Assembly (NCBI GenBank): GCA_037178855.1
Contig: JASJZC010000004.1
Coordinates: 2,418,001 to 2,482,000 of the forward strand
Source: Oscheius sp. JU75
Taxonomy: Eukaryota; Nematoda; Chromadorea; Rhabditida; Rhabditidae
Direction of reading: 5' to 3'
DNA length: 64,000 bases
In this document: piece by piece, positions 17,701 to 27,993 of the stretch
Layout: every line of letters starts with the position of its first letter
Numbering within the stretch: the first letter of the stretch is position 1
Program-made: the position numbers and the translations under genes
Notes under the pieces: model-generated
What the model saw: only the letters and a program-made list of their open reading frames with translations
Databases searched by the model: none
What the model was told of the DNA's origin: nothing

Positions 17701-20700
17701 CCATTTCGTCTGCTCATATTGTAGTGGACGAGTACACTGGATTGGCCGAGATTCATGTGCTGCCAAACCAACTGAACAGCTCTCAAACATATTGGCTTCG
17801 TGTTTCCACTCTACTGATAGACTCTGCGAGAACTGTTCCTTCTTCTAAACCGATTCACATCAAAACTGGGAGAGGCAGTAGGTTTTGGGTCCCGAGCGGA
17901 ATCGATATTTTTGCATTTCATGTAAAAAATGTGGGAAGAACATAAACTTTAGGAATCTCCACACGGGCTGTAATAGAGGAAGGAGAACAGATTTTAAAAG
18001 AACCGAGTTTGGATGACAGTCTCACTTTCACTTGTCTTGGAGAAGGTAGTCCCGCTCCAACGATATATTGGCTTTGGAACGGAGAACAGATCGAAGAAGG
18101 GATTTGGACAGTCAAACAAGAGTTTGTCTCTGACAGTAAAACAAAGTTAGATCTTGGTAAAACACATTCAGTAAGCAGATTTAGATCGACTCTGTCCAAA
18201 ACGGGTATACAAGAGTCTGGAACTCTGACTTGCCATGCCAGTACATCCGAGAGCAATTCCACAACTACCATTCGACTGTTAGTAGTTGGTTAGTTTTTAG
18301 TATCTTTCCATCGTGAGTATCTTTACAGGTCCAGGCTCGGCTCCGACAAACATCCGTCTAACACCTCACAAGAATGTTATGAACGTGTCTTGGTCCCCTC
18401 CGAAAATCCCCAATGGAAATATTTCGGTTTGAAGAGTTGATCCCTAACAAAGGAAAAATCAGAAGTACGTCGTCTACTTCTCGTTTGAAAAATCCCCAAA
18501 TCTGAATGACTGGGATCGGATGGAAGTCGACGGACAAAGCGCTCAAATCGACGTCATCGCGCCCTCAATTCCCCATTTCGTCAAGATTCAAGCGGTCAAT
18601 GTTCTCGGCTATGGCCTCATATCTGACCCTGTTTCATGCACTGCTGATGAGTCTTGTTAGTTGTAGTTCCCCCCTTTAGAAAAAGTATTTTCAGACGAAA
18701 CTTTGACGCTTGACATGGTAATGGAAGAGCGGTCCTCGACTGAAGTCGAGCCCAATCAGGAAATCAAGGTCAAATGCTATGGAAAGGTAGGATACTTATG
18801 TTTTATTCCACTGTTGGGCGAGATTTTGAAAGTATTGCTCACCGCTGTCCTTACTGACAACTTTTGAAATCTTTGTCTTGAACCTCATCCTGCCATTTTG
18901 AACTTTTGTCAGGATAACATGCATCAGTATAAGTTCAATGGTAACGCAATAGGGTAGAGCCTGAACAAGATCAGTTTGCACAAGAATGCTTACATTATGC
19001 CTCATGAAAATAGTCTTTCCAACTCCGTTTCGTTGTCCCGGAATGTACATTCCTCGAGCCATCATCGTAGCTTAATATCATAACTTTTCATTGACTATCA
19101 AACGACTCACTCGCACAGTAGAAGGCGTAGATCATAGTTTGTATAATGACGTTGGGAGAGAACATTTTCAAGAGACGAAAATGCTCGACCTTTTGGTAAC
19201 TGGCGTTCAGCTCAAATCTGCTGAAAATTGAATATATGTCTCGAACTACAAACATCAAACTCGTTCGTTCCTGTCCTTGCATGACCAGTTATATAAGCGA
19301 AAACTAAGAGTAAAAGAGAGAACCCGTTGCAGAAGAGAATCATGATGTAGAGACCTGTCGTCCTGATCCCGCCAGACAAAGGCAGGCCTCCACAACCAAG
19401 ACGAAATTCGTCGGGCTTCACTATTATTAGAACAAAATATTGTAGGAGAATGGAGAAAACCAGCTGAATTGGGAGGGTTTCAATACAGAACTCAGGAACT
19501 ACCGTAACCGAAACCATAGCTATTGACAGACTGGAGTCAAAGGTCTCGTAATGTTTGTTATAGAAGCAAGAGACTAGTCGTTCGATGCCAATGCAAACCT
19601 ATAAGTCTGTAATTTACAGATATGATCAGTACGAACTTGTATCATAGCGGATGCTCCCAGAACAAGAGCATAGGTGTGATAGACCAAGATACAGTCGTTG
19701 GTCTGCTTAAAAAAGGAACACGGGATGTCTTTTGATACAAAGTAGCGATAAAGTTGTTCGAAATTGGTCCCGAAGAATATGCAGGACATGATCAGGTAGC
19801 AGAGAAGTTGCCAGAATATTAGAATCTGTGAGATCATTGGACGAGAAGTGTCAACAAACCTTGACATTTCGATGAAAGTAGCCTTTTCCCATAAATCTAT
19901 ACAAGAAGGTGGTTATCAGAAAGAATGAGGCTATTGCGCCGACGAATTGGGCTCCGGGAACGAACTGAATGAGAGCATTTAGTGTGTTTAAAGACTTACA
20001 GTAACATAGATGGGGTCAGTGATGTCTGGATACTCCGGAAGGCAGTCGCTCGCGTTTATTGGCATGTCTGGAACTGACTGAATCTAGTTCAAAATGCCCA
20101 AAAGTCTGTCTGTGTGTGTGTGTGTATGTGTGCGTGTCTGGAGCCAGTTTGTCCCAGTTACTTTGTGGCCGCAATTATTCTTCGCAAGTCAAGCCGAATC
20201 GGATCAGTTTGGGAGATGCGTCTCTGGGAGAACATGCTCCTGTCAGAGTAGCTCGACTGGAACAGCCTGTCACTAGTCCCAACGGGGCATCAGCCAAACT
20301 TGTCAGTGAAAAAGACTGCTGACAAATAGTAAGAAACGAAGATCTGAGATCATTAGGCCGAGCTGGAATACTTGGGACAATCATGTTCTCGAGGGGGTAA
20401 TGTGATCGTTAAGAGACAGCTGCAATGTCTCATAAGAACTCTGACCTGGTTAAAAGACGGAACTAGTGACTGTGTTACTCAACGAACATAGTTATGACGT
20501 AGTTTTGCGACTGTTTTCCATATCCCTTTTAGTCAAGCCTTGCAAACAACTGAATAAATTATTCAGAAATAACAGTTAGTGAAACAAAGAAAACTTGACA
20601 GCTACTATTTATAGATGCTACCTTTACAGTTTGCAAGAGACGTCTTAACACAAGTCAAGTATTATCCTACATTAGAGTTGACAAGACAAGTCAGAAGAGT

Positions 20701-22124
20701 CAAACAGTTCAAGTTGCAAAAAAAAACACTGGAGGCGTTCCAATAGCAGCGAAAGCCGCTGGTGTTTGTTTCAAGAGAGTATTCATGAAGGTGTTTCACC
20801 GGTTCACTGTTTCTCAAACACACTCGTCATGTTCAGGGTCTCCCTTCGCCTCGTGTTTTCCATTCGTGGACTGACGAGAAAAAGGAGTACGAGGAGATTG
20901 TTAACACCAACGACGAGGACTTCTCTTCCATTTTTATTATCCATACTCCGAGAAACCGATCCCTCATCTGTCGAGGAGAGAACAAGTTCGACAATCAAAC
21001 CAGAAGAATAGATTTTGTGGTCAAAAGTTGGTGGCGAACAAGATTTATTATTGGATCCTTTAGAGCCAGGAGATGCTCCTTCAAACATCGACTGGGATTT
21101 TGATGAAGTTGGTCGACTTCTGATCAACTGGACTCACGTCAAATATCCTAATGGAGACAATCTGGTAAGAGACCGGCTAACCTTGACTATTTCCTAATAC
21201 AGAGTTACCGCATCTACTTGGGACATTCCGATGTGAAAGTATCCGGTCCGCCTGTCAGATGGAGCAAGGTATCAGGACATAAACAATGACCAAAGTCGTT
21301 TTCAGGAGGAAATTCCCCTGAATGAGAACTTAGAGATGAGAATCGCGGCTGTCAACGAATTCGGAGAAGGAGAGAAGAGTCAGATCATTATGGTTCGGAC
21401 TCCCAATGGAGGTCCCAGAGACTCTCCTCGTATTACTCATATCGACGGGATTGCCAACAGATCGATGGTTGTTCACTGGACAGCTCCGAGAAAACCACAA
21501 GGAAATATCAAGAAATATCAACTTTGGTGGCAGCAGATGCCCAATGACCTGTGGCATCTGACCGAATTGGAGGGTGATCGAAGACAGTACAATCTTGGTT
21601 CTTCTGCTGATCTTGGCTATGGAGAAACCATCAGAATGAAGATTGCTGCTGTGAACGAACGAAACATTGGACCGACGTCCGATGTGGCGACGGCCGTCAG
21701 CTGGAATCCTTTCCTCCCAACTCCAAGTAATGTGACAGCTGTTCTTCGAAACTCCACATTGTACATCAAATTCAATCCTGGGTCCGATGCCAAGGTATAT
21801 TGCTTTCTTATGGGGGTAAAAATAAGATTTTAGAAGTTCGTTGTCCTGGTTCGAGGAGAGAATCAGTCAGCCAGAACAGAGGCTGTACTGGACGGAGAGA
21901 TTCTCGTCTTACCCATTTCGGAAACTGAGTTTTTCAAGGAGGCCGAACCCAGGTAAGAATATAGACCTTTGTATTAACATTGAGTTCACTTCAGACTGGT
22001 TCTTAGTTTGACAGCCGTCTCCTCCGACGGACAACGAAAGTCGCGTCCTTCTGCCGAAAAAGAAGTTGCTATCGAGACTCCATCAGCTCGAAGACGTCGT
22101 CCAATCAAAGAACCGCCTCTTTGA
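14733..22124 (+). CDS. Secreted fibronectin type III / immunoglobulin repeat protein
   Basis: Large extracellular adhesion- or matrix-type protein. It starts with a signal peptide (MRISLLLLPLFGQYAAG). Numerous exons encode alternating domains in the approximate order FN3-FN3-Ig-FN3-Ig-FN3-FN3-FN3-Ig-FN3-Ig-FN3-FN3 plus a partial FN3. FN3 signatures include FTVSWLPPSQPNG, VAVVWETPNYPNLP, SYVIYL-type strands and YRVRITAKNHEAEGPAS; Ig signatures include LTCVATNAAGET, LHCRAKNSIGS and LTCHASTSES. The last exon ends SARRRRPIKEPPL at 22124 with no transmembrane segment, so secretion is likely unless a downstream exon is missed. An intron of about 2.05 kb (18787-20836) splits one Ig domain (KCYGK | GSPSPRV) and contains an Sre receptor gene on the other strand plus a repeat. 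AATAAA follows at 22155. I cannot name a specific orthologue. Confidence 0.82.
18796..20065 (-). CDS. Sre-family (serpentine receptor class epsilon) chemoreceptor, nested
   Basis: Nematode seven-transmembrane chemoreceptor, presumably in a sensory neuron membrane. From ATG 20065 the exons read MPINASDCLPEYPDITDPIY, a first TM (AQFVGAIASFFLITTFLYRF) and a second (ILIFWQLLCYLIMSCIFF). Then follow VYHTYALVLGASAMIQ, the family pattern CIGIERLVSCFYNKHYETF after TM3, TM segments VFSILLQYFVLIIV and LYIMILFCNGFSLLLLVF, and NASYQKVEHFRLLKMF, which resembles the Sre YQ..EN motif before TM6. It ends in a basic cytoplasmic tail at 18796. About eight short introns are needed. It lies wholly inside an intron of the FN3/Ig gene on the opposite strand. 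Family call rests on the IERxxS..YE and YQxxE patterns; Sra/Srab is the alternative. Confidence 0.75.
20066..20340. repeat. Dispersed repeat copy (family of the HELQ intron cluster)
   Basis: Starts with a (TG)n run near 20108-20130. Then come ttcgcaagtcaagccgaatc, gggagatgcgtctctgggag and tcgactggaacagcctgtca, ending acggggcatcagccaaactt. The same blocks in the same order occur at 6785-6915 and, partly, at 54,060-54,190. Confidence 0.7.
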
Positions 22125-22172
22125 ATATTTCTTTCTCTATGATACTTGATTCCAATAAACATACTATTTGGG

Positions 22173-23579
22173 ATGGAGACATGGCGCGTTGCCATGGTTA
22201 CCAAATGGTCAATCATGGCTGACCAGCTGGGTTCTCTCATCGCTCTTCTGCTATTTTTCGGTCTGGTTGTTTACCTCAAATGGGAGATTCCAATTGATAT
22301 TGGGTATGAGCAGACGCTTTGATGGTTCACCAAATTCAGAGACTCGTGGCTCAGAATAGTAGCTGGATTCCCGTGTCTTCTGTACTCCAAGTACCAGTCT
22401 TACACTGACTCTCCTCCTGATAAAGTTTTCTACTCGATCGAGCCTCGGAATCTGTTGGGATGGAATTGTGATCGATTGACAACTCTGGAGAATTCGTGTT
22501 ATTCAGTTCTTTCAAGGTGTCCGGTTGGAGAATCCACTCAATTTTCATTCGATTTTTGGGATCAAGGTAATGTCAGCTGTAAGAAGGATGGAAGACGAGT
22601 AAAATGTGACTACATGTGGGTTTTCTTCTTAATGAACCTATAAATATTCAGTCGAGAAACAAGTGGGATCTGCCAGAACATTGTGACGAAGATTTCCAGC
22701 TTTACCAACACAGCGGAACTTGAGCTGGACGACTGCAGAGTAAGAATCCTTCTGCGACTAGATTCTCTTTTAGCTGCCATCTCCGATCCATCAAAAGCAC
22801 GAGGTATACGAGCACTACAAAACTGGTTGTTACCAACAAGGCGATCGCCTTGAGGCTAGATCGACAAACCGAACAGCCGAAGTCTTTAGTTTCTATTCTG
22901 CCCGGTACAGGGTCAACTCGACCTTCAAAATCAGTCTTCGAAGACAAGTAGAATAAGTGGAGATACAAACAAACTGCGAAGTTTAGAGCTGCGAAGAGTT
23001 ACAGCAGATTATCGGCTCGAACTACTTGACCCATTCCCAGCTGTGTAACTGTGGAGTCTGTGATGTTCCAGTTTCAAGGTATCTCGTCTCCAGTTGTTTC
23101 AAATTTTTGTTACAGCGAAGATACCAAGCCAGAAAACGGTAGCTGTCTACTCCCTGTTGAGACTGAGATCTCCATCATTGCTGGCGGAGACAAGATTGTC
23201 GGAGCTGTTTTAAAGTGAGTAAGATTTGCTTATAATTAGTACTTGATCTCAAAGGAATCGTTGGGAGGAAGTCGACCCAGATTTGGCAGTTGGAGTTTCT
23301 TTCAAAGTTCTCTTCCCATCTTATGAATCTACCGTAGTCACGTCAAGGTATCCTTCATTCTATCCACAACCAATTCCACTTAGATTCTCTTCGTCCAGAG
23401 GCAGATTCCATTGCCCCTCCGAGTTGACTTGCTGGAAAGAGCTGTGGTATCCGTTGACTGATTGGACGAAACTGGAAACTTACAAAGTTGTGATCATCAT
23501 GATACTTGCGGGCTTGTTGTCACTTACCTTTTTGAAGAAGAGACAGAGTTTTCCATCTCGAGAACGAAGTACGAAATAA
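22173..23579 (+). CDS. Unrecognised membrane protein with cysteine-rich ectodomain
   Basis: I do not recognise this family. From ATG 22173 (or 22214) the protein has an N-terminal hydrophobic segment (GSLIALLLFFGLVVYLKW). A cysteine-rich region follows over several exons (YSIEPRNLLGWNCDRL, FDFWDQGNVSCKKDGRRVKC, TKISSFTNTAELELDDC, SNYLTHSQLCNCGVCDV, then GSCLLPVETEISIIAGG and a WEEVDPDLAVGVSFKVLFP exon). A final exon has FHCPSELTCWKELWYPL and a C-terminal membrane helix (VVIIMILAGLLSLTFL) before a basic tail. Two end membrane segments with a Cys-rich loop between them is unusual. One intron near 22905-22990 needs a donor upstream of the visible stop, so that join is uncertain. Its start is only 49 bp after the FN3/Ig stop, and its stop overlaps AATAAA just before the next gene's acceptor. 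Confidence 0.55.
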
Positions 23580-23583
23580 AAAA

Positions 23584-23600
23584 TTGCGTCTTTTTTTCAG
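23584..23600 (+). promoter_or_regulatory. Likely trans-splice acceptor for the Srh-like gene
   Basis: A strong acceptor (tgcgtctttttttcag) ends at 23600, about 20 bp after the stop and AATAAA of the upstream gene and 23 bp before ATG 23624. This suits two genes sharing one pre-mRNA, but the same site could instead be a cis-spliced acceptor extending the upstream protein. Confidence 0.45.
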
Positions 23601-23623
23601 CTGCTGCCGTACCAGACAGTTCC

Positions 23624-24520
23624 ATGATCGTACCTTTCATAAGTACTTCAAATATTAAACTTCAGCCAATATGGTGTATCGGAACAGTTGGAGTTTCTTT
23701 CAAAGATGTCTTCGGTATAGTCTATGTTATTTGGCGCTCCCCTTCAAACATGTCTTTCCATTACAAGGCGATGATAATCAACTATCTCGGGCAATCCCTC
23801 TGGCTACATTTGTCTCTAATCGAAGAGGTCATACCTATCTTAAGATTCCCTTGTGTGGCCGGATATTTGGGAGGATTTTTTTGGAGCTGTGGGCATTCCA
23901 AACAGTTGGCAGTACGTCATGGTTTGTAGTTATTCGATCATTGACCGAAGACTCACAAATTATAAAGACAAAGAGAGATTTGAGCATCACGGGGCTCGAT
24001 GGCTTTTCCATTCTACTACCGGTTTGACATCATTCTTTCACACGGCCATATTCTCAACCATCGATACATTTGCTACATCGGTTACTCTCTTATACTCACT
24101 TACCCCTTGTTCATTACACCACCAGTTTCGATCATCTCACTAGCTTCCACCGATTTCAAAGTTGTCAAAGATGAAATGGCATTGATGTGTCCAAACCAGA
24201 CGGACGTCTTATATGATTCCGGGACTCTGGCTTTCAACTTTTTCCCTGGATCGATCCTTTTCAAACTTTCAAGTCATTCTTCCTCTAGCCTTGTCCATTT
24301 GTGATTTCAATAGCGTTCTTCTGCACAGCGAGTTTGTTCTATCTGTGTAAGAAACGGGCCCGATTTCTGAAAGGATCAGACATATGCACAGACGTTACGT
24401 CTTCTCGACGACAGGTGTCAGCTGCTCAGTTCTTCTTTTGTATCCCGATCGCTGTAGTTTGTTTTTTGGCCACGACGACTAATAGCTCTACGGGCAACTT
24501 TCTTGTCATTCCTCTTTTTT
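23624..24520 (+). CDS. Srh/Str-type chemoreceptor, possibly degraded
   Basis: Seven-transmembrane nematode chemoreceptor of the Str superfamily. The first exon reads MIVPFISTSNIKLQPIWCIG and the diagnostic second-TM region MSFHYKAMIINYLGQSLWLH with IPILRFPCVAGYLGGFF, matching the Srh pattern of a YK..LLN..  segment followed by P..AGY.LG. Later pieces include VGIPNSWQYVMVCSYSIIDR, HILNHRYICYIGYSLILTYP and a C-terminal hydrophobic stretch FVISIAFFCTASLFYLCKK before SRRQVSAAQFFFCIPI. These lie in different frames and need several introns. I could not place all splice sites, so a pseudogene is possible. The 3' part (about 24,380-24,460) is repeated near 26,350-26,470, showing that the neighbouring duplication reached into this gene. 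Confidence 0.55.
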
Positions 24521-24630
24521 TCCCTAGATCTGATTCATCTCTTCTTGTTCTTATTGGGAACACCCGTTCAGCTGGATCAATCGCAATAATCTTTAGTTGT
24601 CAGCCATACAATCTTTAGTTGTCAGCCATA

Positions 24631-25400
24631 TAGGAAGCAAGCTCGGGTTCAAATTATGGCAGTTTTATATACGACAGACTAACAATCTCCACAGGTCTTC
24701 TTACAGTACTTGTCCTTGTCATTCGCATAGAACGGACTGGTGCAAAATCCGTTCTTTGCCCAAGTAGGACAGTTGGGGGAAGAGTCAGCACACTTGCTGT
24801 TGCTACAGAAACCGCACGTGGCAGGGCATTCTCTGAGATGTTGGAATGAACAATAAGTAAAGTTCTTACTGATGCATTAAAGGAATATACACAGGATTGG
24901 TGCAAAGATCTGTCTTCTGGCTACAGTGAGCGGCAGGATCATCAACACAAGTTCCTAAACTGAATCTATTAGCAGAAGAGAATATATGCACCTCCAGTAG
25001 TAGCAGCAGTACTTGTTCCACCCCTAGTAGTTCGGCCAATTTGTGTGGTTTTTTGGATCACTGTAGTTTTTGCTGCCGCAACTGTGGTGGTTTGGGCAGG
25101 AGTAGTAGTACCAACCGCAGCTGCCGCAGCTACTGCAGCTAACATTTGAGTCTTTGTCAAATAGAAAAGAACCACCTGGAAGACAAAGAAGGAGAAGAAG
25201 TCTCATCGGTGCAGATCATTTAACTCGATACTTCTTTATAAAGACCAGACTATCATGGCCTTTAAGCTCAGGTTGATCCTCTTTGTGTCGACAGAAGAGT
25301 TGATAAGGAGAGTGGAGAGAGTTGATCGGAACAATTCAAAAATATTTACAGACCGGAACAATGACTTCTAAACAGAGATTCCTGAAGTTCTTTTTCGGAA
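24631..25400. repeat. Tandem duplication, copy A
   Basis: The stretch beginning aggaagcaagctcgggttca and ending near acttctaaacagaga is repeated almost identically 1905 bp downstream. It contains the whole ShKT gene. Beyond 25,400 the copies diverge, then similarity resumes in the phosphatase remnant with a different offset, so insertions or deletions followed the duplication. Confidence 0.9.
24679..25206 (-). CDS. Secreted protein with two ShKT domains (copy A)
   Basis: Small secreted protein. ATG 25206 begins a signal peptide (MRLLLLLCLP) that is split by a 37 bp intron (GTGG...TTAG) and continues AAVAAAAAVG. A Thr-rich linker (TTTPAQTTT.., QKTTQIGRTTRG) follows. Two ShKT modules come next, each with six cysteines: one from CVDDPAAHCSQKTDLC to ATCGFC, split by an intron after PLMHQ, and one from CADSSPNCPTWAKNGFC to CKKTCGDC at the stop (24679). 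ShKT modules are very common in nematode secreted proteins and do not by themselves imply a toxin. A Thr-rich linker suggests O-glycosylation. An almost identical copy lies 1905 bp away. Confidence 0.85.
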
Positions 25401-25519
25401 AGAGCAATCCCTTCATTTCGGGAACTAATTTACCCTTATTAAAGTTCTAAGGCAGTCCACGGTATTTTTTCATCTTTTTGACCTCGAAAACAACCAAAAC
25501 GCGAAGGGGAAAAGTTGTT

Positions 25520-26310
25520 TGTTTGCAGGGAAACGGCTCGAAGCAAGCAGCCTAACAAGAATACCACCCCCCGAAGAAGACTGCCCCTACCGAGGACGAG
25601 AGTATCCTAAAGAATCCCGGAAGGCCGGCAGTCGATGGAACAGTTCTGTCGGAGAGTACATGTACTACGGCAGGATGTTTATCAACAACAAGAAGGTCGG
25701 GAGGATGGGAACCACCAACATCTACACCCTCGAAGTTCTTCCCAAAGTACTGAGCAACAGCAACAGCAAATTGCTCTACCATTTCACGTCCTGAGAAACC
25801 AACAGAATCAAGCCTCCTCGTACCATTTTCCGTCTGAGGAAAATCTGCTGAAAGATCCGGGATCGATGACAGTTGTCAGCTCGGAAGGCATCAATCGAGC
25901 CAGCTGTTTCGTGGCCATCGACATCATCCTCTCCCGTCTTTTCAAAAGAATCAAGACGCGTCTGGTGGATGTGGCCAAGGCAATCCCGTGCGCTGGCCTT
26001 CAACACGTTCGAACTCCCGTACGTGTTCATCGTTCAAGCCGTCCTCAAGTACACCGAGCCAAGAATCTCGATTCCAGGGGAGTTGTGTAGAAGTTCCACG
26101 CCGGAGTCACCAGCCACGTTTAGAAGAGATCTGCACTTACTTACAACAGAGACCCAAAAAAAAAACGGCTATTTAGAGACAGAGAAGACGCCTGAGACTC
26201 TTGCTAGTGGAAGTGGCGCAGCAGCCAAGTCTAACCGAAAGTCAATCAACTGGGAAAGCCGTCGGAGACGGTTGGTACTATGGATTAGAGAATTGGATGG
26301 TTCTGATAAT
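25520..26310 (+). pseudogene. Protein tyrosine phosphatase remnant (copy A)
   Basis: Pieces of a nematode-type tyrosine phosphatase domain can be read across shifting frames: GEYMYYGRMFINNKKVG, TNIYTLEVLPKVLSNSNSK followed by LLYHFTS and an in-frame stop where a Trp is usual. After a frame change comes the catalytic-loop region reading VVSSEGINRASCFVAIDI. Then comes RALAFNTFELPYVFIVQAVL, the usual C-terminal helix region. The active-site cysteine position holds Ser and the loop differs from the HCSAGxGR consensus. Stops and frameshifts argue for a decayed gene, though an unusual intron pattern could hide some of them. Confidence 0.65.
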
Positions 26311-26535
26311 TAGACCTAGGGAAGTTTTCAAGAAGCATTTGTTTAACCAGACCAGACATATGCACAGATGTTATGTCTTCTCGCTAATCTACCTGGTAAG
26401 ATTTCTTCATTCAATATTCAAAGACGACAGGTGTCAGCTGCTCAGTTCTTCTTTTGTATCCCGATCGCTGCACAGTAGGAGCTCAATTCCTCGGAACAGG
26501 GTTTACAGTGGACAGAGAGACAAGTGTCAGTCTGT

Positions 26536-27305
26536 TAGGAAGCAAGCTCGGGTTCAAATTATGGCAGTTTTATATACGACAGACTAACAATCTCCACAGG
26601 TCTTCTTACAGTACTTGTCCTTGTCATTCGCATAGAACGGACTGGTGCAAAATCCGTTCTTTGCCCAAGTAGGACAGTTGGGGGAAGCGTCAGCACAATT
26701 GCTGTTGCTACAGAAACCGCACGTGGCAGGGCATTCTCTGAGATGTTGGAATGAACAATAAGTAAAGTTCTTACTGATGCATTAAAGGAATATACACAGG
26801 ATTGGTGCAAAGATCTGTCTTCTGGCTACAGTGAGCGGCAGGATCATCAACACAAGTTCCTAAACTGAATCTATTAGCAGAAGAGAATATATGCACCTCC
26901 AGTAGTAGCAGCAGTACTTGTTCCACCTCTAGTAGTTAGACCATTTTGGGTGGTTTTTTGGATCACTGTAGTTGTTGCTGTCGCATCTGCGGTGGTTTGG
27001 GCAGGAGTAGTAGTACCAACCGCAGCTGCTGCAGCTACTGCAGCTAACATTTAAGTCTTTGTCAAATAGAAAAGAACCACCTGGAAGACAAAGAAGGAGA
27101 AGAAGTCTCATCGGTGCATATCATTTAACTCGATACTTCTTTATAAAGACCAGACTATCATGGCCTTTAAGCTCAGGTTGATCCTCTTTGTGTCGACAGA
27201 AGAGTTGATAAGGAGAGTGGAGAGAGGCGATCGGAACAATTCAAAAACATTTACGGGCCGGAACAATGACTTCTAAACAGAGATGCCTGGATTTCTTTTC
27301 CGCGA
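26536..27305. repeat. Tandem duplication, copy B
   Basis: Second copy of the 24,631-25,400 segment at an offset of exactly 1905 bp for both the start and the stop of the enclosed ShKT gene. Only scattered substitutions separate the copies, so the duplication is recent. Confidence 0.9.
26584..27111 (-). CDS. Secreted protein with two ShKT domains (copy B)
   Basis: Near-identical paralogue of the gene at 24,679-25,206: same signal peptide, same intron positions, same Thr-rich linker and same two six-cysteine ShKT modules ending CKKTCGDC. Differences are few, for example ADASPNC in place of ADSSPNC in the second module. All twelve domain cysteines appear kept, so both copies may be functional. 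Confidence 0.85.
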
Positions 27306-27836
27306 CTATAATCTGGCCCAAGCTCCCCTCCAGAATTCTATCGAAGACTTTTGGAGGATGGAATTCAAATACTATCGTCCTCCTCAATCACTTCTACGAG
27401 TAAGGTCGGCAGTAAATGGAACAGTTCTGGCTCTTGAATGCCGGAGAGTACATGTACTACGGTAGGATGTTTATCAACAACAAGAAGGTCGGGAGGATGG
27501 GAACCACCAATATCTACACCCTCGAAGCTTCCCAAAGTCCTGAGCAACAGCAACAGCAAATTGCTCTACCACTTCACGTCCTGAGAAACCAACAGAATCA
27601 AGCCTCCTCGTACCATTTTCCGTCTGAGGAAAATCTGCTGGAAGATCCCGGATCGATGACAGTCGTCAGGCATCAATCGAGCTAGTTGTTTCGTGGCCAT
27701 TGACATCAGACGCCCGAGACTTTTGCTAGTGGAAAGTGGCGCAGCAGCCAAGTCTAATCGAAAGTCAATCAACTGGGAAAGCCGTCGAAAATGGTTGGTA
27801 CTATGGATTAGAGAATTGGATGGCTCTGATAATTAG
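27283..27836 (+). pseudogene. Protein tyrosine phosphatase remnant (copy B)
   Basis: Preserves an N-terminal phosphatase block missing from copy A: LAQAPLQNSIEDFWRMEF, matching the family pattern Q.PL.NTIEDFWRM. A frame change follows, then GEYMYYGRMFINNKKVG and TNIYTLEA. The catalytic region and the following helix are deleted: sequence matching 25,885-26,190 of copy A is absent and the frame ends shortly after MTVV. The two copies have lost different parts, so neither encodes an intact domain here. Confidence 0.65.
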
Positions 27837-27993
27837 ACCTAGGGAAGTTTTTAAGAAGCATTTGCTTAAAAGCTTCTATGCGTACTTGGAAAAGACAGAT
27901 GTTTTTCCGCTGTTTTCCATTCGTTTTTGAGCAAAACGCAATAAATTGAAAGTGTCGTGGAAAGTACTCCAGATAGTCGCTTCCAAATCGACG

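Noticed and set aside
25204-27111. Annotating the ShKT genes as toxins
   Set aside because: ShKT modules occur in many nematode secreted enzymes and matrix proteins; nothing else here indicates toxicity.
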